DNA of 24,035 nt, from the NCBI GenBank assembly GCA_947456845.1, contig CANGUJ010000014.1:1-24035 (forward strand), in the 5' to 3' direction. Of this stretch, positions 15,714 through 22,205 are shown piece after piece; the first letter of the stretch is position 1, and each line of letters starts with the position of its first letter. The position numbers were made by a program, and so were the translations under genes. The notes beneath the pieces were generated by a model that was given only the letters and a program-made list of their open reading frames with translations, had not been told where the DNA came from and did not search any database. The stretch comes from Burkholderiales bacterium. GTDB lineage: Bacteria; Pseudomonadota; Gammaproteobacteria; Burkholderiales; JAEUOS01.

Positions 15714-16031
15714 ATGATCTTCGACCTGCGCATCTACACCCTGCATCCCGGCCGCCTGCCGGCATGGCTCAAGATGTATGAACAGTACGGCCACGCTACG
15801 CAGGTCAAGCACTGCGGCGAGCCGGTGTTCTACGCCACCTCCGAAGTCGGCCCGCTGAACCAGGTCGTGCATGTATGGAAGTACAAGAGCCAGGCCGACC
15901 GCGAGAAGCGCCGCAATGCCCTGATGAAGGACCCCGCCTTCCAGGACTACCTGCGCCGCAGCGCGGAGATGGGCGCGCACTTGTCGCAGGAGTCGCGCAT
16001 CCTCAAGTCCACCTCCTTCTCCCCGCTTTGA
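15714..16031 (+). CDS. NIPSNAP family protein
   Basis: The 105-residue protein begins MIFDLRIYTLHPGRL and contains the VVHVWKYKSQADREKRR block, both typical of NIPSNAP-family proteins (a dimeric ferredoxin-like alpha/beta fold). Their biochemical function is generally unknown, but in proteobacteria they often sit inside catabolic operons. The start follows an AAGGGG site. It lies 22 bases before the shikimate dehydrogenase gene and is probably co-transcribed with it. Confidence 0.85.
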   Translation: MIFDLRIYTLHPGRLPAWLKMYEQYGHATQVKHCGEPVFYATSEVGPLNQVVHVWKYKSQADREKRRNALMKDPAFQDYLRRSAEMGAHLSQESRILKSTSFSPL

Positions 16032-16053
16032 TGCACTCCGGAATCACGCCGAC

Positions 16054-16902
16054 ATGACCACCCCTACCCGCCGCGCCTGCATCATGGGCCATCCCGTGGC
16101 CCACTCGCGCTCGCCGATGATCCATGGCTACTGGATCAAGCAGCTCGGCATCGATGGCGCCTACGACTTCATGGACCTGGAAGCCGACGCCTTTGCCGCG
16201 TTCGTGGTCGGCTTCGGCAGGAACGGCTATGTAGGCGGCAACGTCACGGTGCCGCACAAGGAGGCGGCGTTCGCCGCCGCCAAGCGGCGCGACGCGGCGG
16301 CCGAGGCGATCGGCGCGGTCAATACCCTGTGGCTGGAGGATGGCGAAGTCGTCGGCGGCAACTCCGACGCGCACGGCTTCATCGCCAACCTCGACGAGAC
16401 CGCGCCCGGCTGGGATGTGTCCGGCGGCCTGGCGGTGATTCTTGGCGCCGGCGGCTCGGCGCGAGCGGCCGCGTATGCCTTGGCCAACCGGGGCATCAGG
16501 GTCGCGCTGGTCAATCGCACGCGCGCGCGCGCCGATGACCTGGCCAGGCATTTCGGCCCCATGGTCAGCAGCCATGACCAGGCCGAACTGCCGGATCTTC
16601 TCGCCCGTGCCGACGTATTGGTCAACTGCACCTCCTGCGGCATGGTCGGCAAACCGCGCCTGGACATCGACCTCGCGCCGCTCAAGAAAAGCGCGGTGGT
16701 CTACGATTTGGTGTATGTGCCGTTGGATACCGAATTGCTGCTGGAGGCGAAGAGGCGCGGCCACCGCACCGTCGACGGTCTGGGCATGCTGCTGCAACAG
16801 GCCGGCTATGGCTTCAGCAAATGGTTCGGTGCCAGGACCAGGGTCACGCAGGAGCTGCGCGACCTGATCGCGGCCGACATCGTTGCCAAGACCGTCAAGT
16901 AA
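16054..16902 (+). CDS. aroE: Shikimate dehydrogenase family enzyme, possibly catabolic
   Basis: The 282-residue protein interconverts shikimate and 3-dehydroshikimate with NADP(H), or acts as a quinate/shikimate dehydrogenase. The substrate-binding SRSPMIH motif is at 18-24 with Ser18 and Ser20. The catalytic Lys69 is in NVTVPHKE and Asp105 in GGNSDAHGF (usual NTD is NSD here). The glycine-rich GAGGSAR is at 131-137, and the NRT triplet at 154-156 indicates NADP preference. The N-terminus HPVAHSRSPMIHGYWIK looks more like alphaproteobacterial AroE than the biosynthetic betaproteobacterial type. Together with the importer operon and the aroQ gene next to it, this suggests a second, catabolic copy; that is inference. 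Confidence 0.9.
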   Translation: MTTPTRRACIMGHPVAHSRSPMIHGYWIKQLGIDGAYDFMDLEADAFAAFVVGFGRNGYVGGNVTVPHKEAAFAAAKRRDAAAEAIGAVNTLWLEDGEVVGGNSDAHGFIANLDETAPGWDVSGGLAVILGAGGSARAAAYALANRGIRVALVNRTRARADDLARHFGPMVSSHDQAELPDLLARADVLVNCTSCGMVGKPRLDIDLAPLKKSAVVYDLVYVPLDTELLLEAKRRGHRTVDGLGMLLQQAGYGFSKWFGARTRVTQELRDLIAADIVAKTVK

Positions 16903-16935
16903 AACGCCCGACAACCCTCAACGCACCCGCAAGCC

Positions 16936-17382
16936 ATGAAATCCATACTCGTCCTGAACGGCCCCAACCTCAACCTTCTGGGCACGCGCGAACCCGCCGT
17001 GTACGGCGGCACCACCCTGGCCGATGTGGAAGCCATGTGCAAGGCGGCGGGCGAGAAACTGGGCTTTGCGGTCGATTGCCGCCAGTCCAATCACGAGGGC
17101 GCGCTGATCGACGCCATTCATGAAGCCGGCCGCGGCTTCGCCGCCGGCACCCACGCCGGCGTGGTGCTGAACGCGGGCGCCTACACGCACACCTCGGTGG
17201 CGCTGCACGACGCCATCAAGGGTGCGGCGGTGCCCACGATCGAGTTGCACATCTCCAACGTGCACGCGCGCGAGGCCTTCCGCCACCACTCGTGGATTTC
17301 GCCGGTGGCCGCCGGCATCATCGTGGGCTTCGGCGTCGACGGCTACGTGCTGGCCATCGAGGCGCTGTCGCGCCGGAAGTAG
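16936..17382 (+). CDS. aroQ: Type II 3-dehydroquinate dehydratase
   Basis: The 148-residue protein is the class II enzyme (trans-dehydration of 3-dehydroquinate to 3-dehydroshikimate), forming dodecamers in known members. LNGPNLNLLGTREP with the catalytic Tyr23 of AVYG, RQSNHEG, NAGAYTHTSVALHDA and ELHISNVHAREAFRHHS are all intact. It follows aroE by 33 bases. In a quinate route this enzyme and AroE would yield 3-dehydroshikimate, which a dehydratase not present in this window would convert to protocatechuate. A biosynthetic role is the alternative. Confidence 0.95.
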   Translation: MKSILVLNGPNLNLLGTREPAVYGGTTLADVEAMCKAAGEKLGFAVDCRQSNHEGALIDAIHEAGRGFAAGTHAGVVLNAGAYTHTSVALHDAIKGAAVPTIELHISNVHAREAFRHHSWISPVAAGIIVGFGVDGYVLAIEALSRRK

Positions 17383-17413
17383 TCGCCCCGGGACGGCCGG
17401 CCGGGAATCTGCC

Positions 17414-17665
17414 TCAGGCGAGTTGCAGCGCCACCTCGCGCTCCGCCGCCAGCCAGTCCTCGAGCTCATGGCCGGGGGCAAACCCACGCCGCATGGCGCG
17501 AAAATAGGCCGCCTCGCGGATCATCTGCGCCACCTCTTCCGGGTCGGGAGGGCACTGCCGAAGTATCGGCAGGCGCGCCGACGCGGCCAGGGTCAATTTC
17601 GCCGTGCCGGCGCCGGTCGGTGTGCTGCGGGGGCCGGCGTTGTCGAGCGTCATGGCTGATTTCAT
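17414..17665 (-). CDS. DUF2934 family small protein
   Basis: The 83-residue protein has an N-terminal low-complexity part (about 1-40) and a C-terminal DUF2934-type helix-rich domain with IREAAYFRAMRRGFAPGHELEDWLAAE (about 51-77; IREAAYF and GHELEDWL are the conserved blocks). The function of this family is not established. The start at 17665 follows a clear AGGAGAC site; the frame is open further upstream without support. It lies 91 bases downstream of the lone receiver gene on the same strand, and they may share a transcript. It converges on aroQ with a gap of 31 bases. Confidence 0.75.
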   Translation of the reverse strand: MKSAMTLDNAGPRSTPTGAGTAKLTLAASARLPILRQCPPDPEEVAQMIREAAYFRAMRRGFAPGHELEDWLAAEREVALQLA

Positions 17666-17756
17666 CTGTGTCTCCTGGGGTGCGGATGCGCGCTGTGCGA
17701 CCCGCACGGTTGCGAACCACGCGCACACGCCGCGTCTGCCTGGCGCCCCGCGGCGA

Positions 17757-18173
17757 TCATGCGGCCACCGGCGCGGCGCAGGCCAGAGCGCTCGCATGTC
17801 GCACCAGTTGATCGAATTCCCGCACGCTTGCCGGCTTGGGCAGGGGCGTGGAAAAGCCACTGCCGGCGGCCTTGTCGGCCATGGCTCGCGTGACTAAGCC
17901 GGAGATGACGACGCATGGCAGGTGCGGAAACCGCTCGCCGATGACGCGTGCCACCCCCAGGCCGTCCATGCCTGGCATGTTGTAGTCGGTGATGACGACG
18001 TCCCACCGCCGCGGCGCGGCGCCGATCGCCTTGAGCGCCGCCTGCGGCCGGTCGAAGGTTGCCACCGTGTGGCCCAGGTATCCGAGCACACGCTTGAGCA
18101 GCAGGGCGAAATCCGCGTTGTCGTCGATATAGAGCACGCGGCGCGGCGGGCAAGGGGGCAGGTTGATGGTCAT
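17757..18173 (-). CDS. Single-domain response regulator (receiver only)
   Basis: The 138-residue protein consists of one receiver domain: acidic pair Asp17-Asp18 (YIDDNAD), phosphoacceptor Asp63 (ITDYNMPGMDG), Ser91 at the conserved Thr/Ser site (VVISG) and Lys113 (LPKPAS). No output domain follows, so it would act by protein contact, in a phosphorelay or as a phosphate sink. It is divergent from the HPF-like gene and shares the regulatory gap holding an inverted repeat and an FNR-type box. No clear ribosome-binding site is visible. No cognate kinase adjoins it except the unusual kinase at 19354-20658. Confidence 0.87.
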   Translation of the reverse strand: MTINLPPCPPRRVLYIDDNADFALLLKRVLGYLGHTVATFDRPQAALKAIGAAPRRWDVVITDYNMPGMDGLGVARVIGERFPHLPCVVISGLVTRAMADKAAGSGFSTPLPKPASVREFDQLVRHASALACAAPVAA

Positions 18174-18245
18174 GGTCGCTGTGCGGCTGGCAGATCCGCG
18201 TAGTCATGAGTAGGCTCGATCGTACGGCCGGAACGCCGCGCCGTC

Positions 18246-18265
18246 AGTAGGTACGCTCACCTACT
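18246..18265. promoter_or_regulatory. Inverted repeat, candidate operator
   Basis: AGTAGGT (18246-18252) and ACCTACT (18259-18265) form a perfect 7-bp inverted repeat with a 6-base spacer. This suits a dimeric helix-turn-helix regulator. Its centre is 41 bp (about four helical turns) from the centre of the FNR-type box. The nearby FixJ-like regulator is a possible ligand, but no evidence links them directly. Confidence 0.5.
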
Positions 18266-18289
18266 TTGCCGCAGGATTCGCCGTTCGGT

Positions 18290-18303
18290 TTGACATCCAT
18301 CAA
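18290..18303 (+). promoter_or_regulatory. FNR/Anr box upstream of the HPF-like gene
   Basis: TTGACATCCATCAA matches the FNR/Anr consensus TTGAT-N4-ATCAA at nine of ten defined positions. The palindrome extends by one pair on each side. Its centre lies 41.5 bp before a predicted transcription start near 18338, which is the class II position. This predicts oxygen-limited activation of the HPF-like gene. Confidence 0.65.
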
Positions 18304-18325
18304 ATGGGTGGCCATGCCGGCGCAT

Positions 18326-18331
18326 CACAAT
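18326..18331 (+). promoter_or_regulatory. -10-like hexamer of the FNR-type promoter
   Basis: CACAAT matches TATAAT at four of six positions and begins exactly 29.5 bp after the centre of the FNR-type box, as expected for a class II FNR-dependent promoter. The resulting leader to the HPF-like start would be about 77 bases. Confidence 0.5.
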
Positions 18332-18414
18332 GCCGTGCAACGGTCGTCATCAAGCGGGCGTCGATCGCGAAATCCTTGCTGTCTGCATTCCGCACCGGGG
18401 GGGGAGAAGGTCCG

Positions 18415-18777
18415 ATGGAGCACATAGCGCGCGTGGAGTTCGAGGGCGTTGCCTCGACGCCTGCCCTCGCGGATTATTTCGAGGCGCAGGCGATCGCCCT
18501 GCAGGGCCTGGCGGCAGGCATGGATGCCTGCCTGATCAGGGTGACGGGCGACCCGGCTCGGGAAGGGCGCGGCTGCCGCTTTCGCGTGCGTATCGTCATC
18601 CGCATGAATGGCGCGACGCTCGACGCCTGCGAGGCCGATGAAAACCTGTTCGTCGCCTTGCGCTTTGCCTGCCTGTCGATGCGTTGCCGGATCGCGCTGG
18701 CGCGCCGCCGCCTCAGGCGGACCCGCCAGCGGCAGGCGAATCCGGCAGCCCGGCACCCGCCGCTCCCGCGACCCTGA
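18415..18777 (+). CDS. HPF/RaiA-like ribosome hibernation protein (divergent)
   Basis: The 120-residue protein resembles the short hibernation-promoting/sigma54-modulation family. It opens MEHIARVEFEGVASTPALADYFEAQA-like, has a CLIRVTG strand, FRVRIVIRM (about 56-64) and DENLFVALRFAC (about 75-86), followed by an Arg-rich C-terminus. This matches the beta-alpha-beta-beta-beta-alpha layout in which strands and the last helix bind the ribosomal decoding site. The match is by pattern, not by exact motif. A strong GGGGGAGAAGG site fixes the start at 18415; the frame is open further upstream to 18304. The last 20 or so residues overlap the convergent FixJ-like gene and are probably not conserved. 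The FNR-type promoter suggests induction under low oxygen. Confidence 0.65.
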   Translation: MEHIARVEFEGVASTPALADYFEAQAIALQGLAAGMDACLIRVTGDPAREGRGCRFRVRIVIRMNGATLDACEADENLFVALRFACLSMRCRIALARRRLRRTRQRQANPAARHPPLPRP

Positions 18778-19357
18778 TCAGGTCGAGGAGGTTGTGCGCG
18801 CCCGCCTTGTGCATGAGGTTGGCGCGATGGATGTCCACGGTGCGATGGCTGATGCCCAGCACGCGGCCGATTTCCTTGTTCGACAGTCCCTGAATCACCA
18901 GCGCCATCACCTCGCGCTCGCGCCCGGTCAGGGTGGCCAGACGCGCGGTGGCGCTCTTTCCGACCAGCGAGCGTGCGCGCAGCGCGTCGGATTCAAGCAT
19001 CGCCGCGCGGATGGCGTCGAGCAGCGCGGCGGGCTCCGCCGGCTTGGTGAGGAAATTCGCCGCGCCGCCCTTGATGGCCATCACGCTGCTCGGAATGTCG
19101 CCGTGCGCGCTGAGGAAAATCGTCGGCAGGCCCAGTCCGCGCCTGCGCATTTCACCCTGCAAGGCCAGGCCATCCATTCCGGGCATTCTCAGGTCGATCA
19201 ATACGCAACCGGCGTCTTCGGGGCCCGCCTTTTCGAGGAATGCGCGGGCAGAGGCGAACGCGGCCACGCGGAGGCCGTGCAGTTCGAGCAGCATGGCGAC
19301 GGAATCGCGGGCGGCCTCATCGTCGTCGACGATGTACACGATGGGCGTCGGATTCAT
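18713..19357 (-). CDS. FixJ/LuxR-type response regulator
   Basis: The 214-residue regulator has an N-terminal receiver (acidic Asp11-Asp12, phosphoacceptor Asp55 in LIDLRMPG, Ser83, Lys105) and a C-terminal LuxR/GerE helix-turn-helix (about 143-195: LTGREREVMALVIQGLSNK, then EIGRVLGISHRTVDIHR). Its ATG overlaps the kinase stop in an ATGA arrangement, so expression is coupled to the kinase; no separate ribosome-binding site is seen. The last 65 bases overlap the 3' end of the HPF-like gene on the other strand. The C-terminal tail is Gly/Ala-rich and probably dispensable. It would activate transcription when phosphorylated; targets are unknown. Confidence 0.92.
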   Translation of the reverse strand: MNPTPIVYIVDDDEAARDSVAMLLELHGLRVAAFASARAFLEKAGPEDAGCVLIDLRMPGMDGLALQGEMRRRGLGLPTIFLSAHGDIPSSVMAIKGGAANFLTKPAEPAALLDAIRAAMLESDALRARSLVGKSATARLATLTGREREVMALVIQGLSNKEIGRVLGISHRTVDIHRANLMHKAGAHNLLDLIRVAGAAGAGLPDSPAAGGSA

Positions 19358-20658
19358 GGCGCGAACGGCAGGATGAAATGGAATTCCGACCCCGGCGCTT
19401 CGCCGGGCGGCTCGCGCCAGAGCTCGCCGCCGTGCGCCCGGACGACGGCCCGGCTGATCGGCAATCCAAGGCCCAAGCCGCCGGGCTTGGTGGTGAAGAA
19501 CGGTTCGAACAACCGGCTTGCAAGCGTTTCTGAAATGCCCGGGCCGCGGTCGCGCACGCGCACCTCCGCCATGTCGCCGGACGCCGCGGCGCGAACGCTG
19601 ATGACCGGCTCGCCGGCGGCGACGCCGGCCGCATGCATGGCCTCGACGCCGTTGTTGACCAGGTTGTGCAGCACCTTGACGATTTGGAGCCGGTTGCCCA
19701 TCACCGGGCGCAGGCCGTCCTCGAGAAACAATCCGATGAACAGGTTGCGCCAGGTCATCGCCCACACGCCGGCGCTGGCCAGTTCGGCCGGGATGCCGAC
19801 CGTGGCGAACCATGAGGTGTTGGGTATCGGCCGGGCGGCCCAGACGCGCTCGATACCGTCGACGCCGCGCATGACCGCAAGGTCCGCCCGGCCCTCGAGG
19901 ATCATGCGGCGCAAGGGATTGTCTTCGATCTTGCGGCCTATCATCTGCTCGGCCTGCTCGGAGCCCGCGATCACCATGCCGCCGCTGTCGATGATGCCGG
20001 CCACGCCGCCGGGGGGCAGGGAGGCGCTCACCACCGGGCGAAAGGCTCCCAGCAGGATGACGATTTCCACGGCGCCCGCCACCGCGCCCTGCGCATCGCG
20101 GATGGGATAGGCGGCCACCGCGATCCAGCGCCCGCTGTGAACGCCGCGCTGCGGGCTGCCGATGGTGAAGCGGTTGCCGGTCTTGATGTTGGCCAGCCAG
20201 TCGGGCTGGCCGATACCGACGACCGGCGCATCGCTGCCCTGCAGGGGGGAGCACATCGAGTTGCCGTGGGCATCGACCGTCGCGATGTTGGCGAAATGGC
20301 GGTTGAGCTTCAACTGTTCGGCGATCAGCGGGTCGCATCGCGCGGGGTCGAGCGAGCGCACCAGCGGGCGGTCGGCGAGAGAGCGCCCCAGGCGTTCCGC
20401 TTCGCCCAGTGCGGCCGCGGCGTCGGTCGCGGTGATCGCCGCGAGCGTCTTCACCCGTTCATTGCCGGTATTGCGCTCGATTTGCGCCTCGCGGACGAAA
20501 TGGTAGGCCAGCAGCAGGAGCAGGGGCAGCGCTGCCGAGGACACCAGCAGCGCCAGCAACGCGGGCAGGCTGGCGCCGCCTGTGCGCGGCGTCGGCGACC
20601 GATATGCTGTCCCATGGTCTGCGGCGCCACAGGCGATGAGGTGGTCACCGCTTTTCAT
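19354..20658 (-). CDS. Cache-domain sensor histidine kinase lacking a visible HisKA domain
   Basis: The 434-residue membrane protein has a first transmembrane segment (about 31-55) and an extracytoplasmic double-Cache-like sensor (about 60-295, including ANIATVDAHGNSMC and NTSWFATVGIP). A short hydrophobic stretch, VWAMTWRNLFIGLFL, ends near residue 312. It then passes at once into the HATPase_c domain: N-box HNLVNNGVEAM, G1 DRGPGIS, F-box LFEPFFTTK and G2 GLGLGLPIS. No H-box (HE-x-x-x-P) or dimerisation helices lie between, so the usual end of TM2, any HAMP/PAS and the phosphoacceptor domain are missing. The frame is continuous. It is coupled to the FixJ-like regulator. It may be a natural in-frame deletion product or an assembly artefact. 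Confidence 0.85.
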   Translation of the reverse strand: MKSGDHLIACGAADHGTAYRSPTPRTGGASLPALLALLVSSAALPLLLLLAYHFVREAQIERNTGNERVKTLAAITATDAAAALGEAERLGRSLADRPLVRSLDPARCDPLIAEQLKLNRHFANIATVDAHGNSMCSPLQGSDAPVVGIGQPDWLANIKTGNRFTIGSPQRGVHSGRWIAVAAYPIRDAQGAVAGAVEIVILLGAFRPVVSASLPPGGVAGIIDSGGMVIAGSEQAEQMIGRKIEDNPLRRMILEGRADLAVMRGVDGIERVWAARPIPNTSWFATVGIPAELASAGVWAMTWRNLFIGLFLEDGLRPVMGNRLQIVKVLHNLVNNGVEAMHAAGVAAGEPVISVRAAASGDMAEVRVRDRGPGISETLASRLFEPFFTTKPGGLGLGLPISRAVVRAHGGELWREPPGEAPGSEFHFILPFAP

Positions 20659-20704
20659 CTGGCGGGCGATGGTGTGCGGGCCCGGACTGTCCGCGTGATT
20701 TGCC

Positions 20705-20725
20705 GGCGGCGGGCAAACCGCCGCC
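20705..20725 (-). other. GC-rich stem-loop between the CHAD and kinase genes
   Basis: GGCGGCGG (20705-20712) and CCGCCGCC (20718-20725) form a perfect 8-bp stem with a 5-base loop. It sits in the 102-base gap between two leftward genes. No U-run follows on either strand, so it may attenuate or process a shared transcript rather than terminate it. Confidence 0.5.
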
Positions 20726-20760
20726 CTCGGGGTACAGGGGCATGGCTGCCACGCCGGGCT

Positions 20761-21885
20761 CTATTCGAAAACGGGCAGGCGATGGAAGCGGCGCGCCGTC
20801 GCCTTGATGTTCTTCAGGGCACGCTCGCGGTGCTGCGCGATGCTGTTTTCCAGCGCGAGGGCTGCCGCGATGCCGGCGCGACCGGAAAGCGTCTTTTCCG
20901 CAAGCCCTGCCAGGAGCGTACGCGCCACCGCCAGGTCCTGCAGCGCGCCCAGGCCGGACTGCAGCCGGATCGCGGTTTTCAGCGCCTGGTCCAGCGTTGC
21001 GCTACCGCAACCGGCCGCGCCTAGCTCCAGCAGGTAGCGCAGTTTCCTGACCCGGATCCTGAGGGCATGCAGGTACTCGTCGTCGGCCTTGCCAGGCCAT
21101 CGCGCGGCCTTGCGCGCGCGCCGCGCGTCCTGCTTGACGCAGGCCTTCCATGCCCGCCGGATGCGGCGCCCGGTGGGCGCGACCGCTGTTTCTTCGCTCC
21201 CGCCGAGGACGGTGTCGCCTAGGTCCAGCAGTGCGGCACAGCGGCTGCCTGCAAGAACCGTGCGTGCCGATTTGAACTCCACATCGCGCGCCTGCGCGGC
21301 GGCCCTGCGCAAGCGCCGCGCCGAGACTGCCGCGAGATCGGCGACGAGGCCGGGCAGCGCCTCGGTCACCAGCACATCGTGGTTGCGGCAAGAACCGAGG
21401 GCGCCGGCGAGCCAGCGCAACTCGGCGTCGAATGCCTCGCGTGCCGGGCGACGGGTGCCGTCGCCTACCGCCATGATGAGCCGGTTCAGGGCGCGCAAGC
21501 GGCGCAGTGTGCTGCGCATCTGGTGCACATGCTCGGGGTCGTCACTGTGCTGTGCGGCATGCGAGAGCGTGCGCAGGCTGTCCAGCCAGCTTCGGCCGAG
21601 CGCGAGAAGCCTTGCCGACGACATCCGGCCGTCCGCGGCCGATGGCACGACGGGCGGGGCGGCGGCGGAGGCCGGACCAGCGGGTCCGAAGGCCGGACCA
21701 GCGGGTCCGAAGGCCGGACCAGCGGGACCAAAGGCCGGACCAGCGGGTCCGAAGGCGGGACCGGTGGCCCCGGCAGCCGGGACGTCGGCTCCGGAGGCGT
21801 CCCGATGCCTGGGCAGATCGCGCAGTCGCATCGATACCCGCGCGCGCGGGTCGGTCGACGGCTTGGGCACGCGGACAGTTTTCAC
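20761..21885 (-). CDS. CHAD domain protein with GPAFGPA repeats
   Basis: The 374-residue protein has a CHAD domain (about 95-365), an alpha-helical domain with conserved His and basic residues that binds inorganic polyphosphate in studied members. His119 and His121 with the following Arg-rich helix (HVHQMRSTLRRLRALNR) and His273 in YLHALRIRVRKLRYLLEL are the characteristic pair of motifs. The N-terminus contains about four GPAFGPA heptads (about 42-70) in a Pro/Ala/Gly-rich, probably disordered linker. The start is a GTG at 21885 with weak upstream signal; the Met at residue 19 is an alternative. The absence of a CYTH domain makes it a stand-alone CHAD protein, likely associated with polyphosphate granules. 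Confidence 0.85.
   Translation of the reverse strand: MKTVRVPKPSTDPRARVSMRLRDLPRHRDASGADVPAAGATGPAFGPAGPAFGPAGPAFGPAGPAFGPAGPASAAAPPVVPSAADGRMSSARLLALGRSWLDSLRTLSHAAQHSDDPEHVHQMRSTLRRLRALNRLIMAVGDGTRRPAREAFDAELRWLAGALGSCRNHDVLVTEALPGLVADLAAVSARRLRRAAAQARDVEFKSARTVLAGSRCAALLDLGDTVLGGSEETAVAPTGRRIRRAWKACVKQDARRARKAARWPGKADDEYLHALRIRVRKLRYLLELGAAGCGSATLDQALKTAIRLQSGLGALQDLAVARTLLAGLAEKTLSGRAGIAAALALENSIAQHRERALKNIKATARRFHRLPVFE
21674..21757 (-). repeat. Four tandem 21-bp repeats inside the CHAD gene
   Basis: Units begin at 21674, 21695, 21716 and 21737, each starting GGACCAGCGG on the + strand. Units 1 and 2 are identical. Unit 3 differs at two bases, both synonymous, and unit 4 at its last base. 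Each unit encodes one heptad, GPAFGPA. The repeat preserves frame on gain or loss of units. Confidence 0.9.
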
Positions 21886-22205
21886 GCGACCGGGCCCTGT
21901 GGAATCAATCGAGGTATCACGAGTCTCCTATGTCGGGCACGGGGGAGCCAGCGGGGGGGTGCCATCAGGAATGCCTCATGCCTGTGCCCGGCGAGGCATC
22001 GCGCCCGGAACTCGACCCCATGTCAGGGGCGAGCCTGCCTTGCAAGCATAGCGCCGCGAAAACGCTATTTCCTGATGTTCGTCAAACACCGGGCGCGCAA
22101 GGCCTGCGTGGGTGAAGCCCCTGCAAGGCTTCCGCGTTCGCGGCGCGCGCCGCGCGTGCATGGATAGGCAGCCTGCGCAGCCCGGCCCGGCGCTGCGGGC
22201 CGCGC
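21886..22205. other. Intergenic region without recognised gene
   Basis: No supported gene is seen in these 320 bases between the CHAD and amidohydrolase genes. It contains inverted repeats: ATAGCG/CGCTAT (22048-22068), GAAGCC/GGCTTC (22114-22132), a 16-bp GC palindrome (22139-22154) and a 7-bp hairpin CGGCCCG/CGGGCCG (22183-22202) four bases past the amidohydrolase stop. None has a T-run of terminator quality. The CHAD gene promoter should lie here but I could not identify it. Confidence 0.6.

Noticed and set aside
17383..17413. Terminator between aroQ and the DUF2934 gene
   Set aside because: The gap holds overlapping CCGG palindromes but no stable stem followed by a T-run in either direction.
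18246..18265. NarL/NarP-type heptamer pair
   Set aside because: The arms do not match the TACYYMT heptamer and the 6-base spacer differs from the 7-2-7 arrangement; it is kept only as a generic inverted repeat.
18713..20338. Extended 541-codon version of the FixJ-like regulator
   Set aside because: The upstream part is out of frame with, and inside, the kinase gene. The ATG at 19357 overlaps the kinase stop in an ATGA pattern and gives the normal FixJ length.
22139..22154. Perfect 16-bp GC palindrome
   Set aside because: It consists only of G and C in a very GC-rich stretch, so chance is a sufficient explanation, and nothing around it suggests an origin or attachment site.
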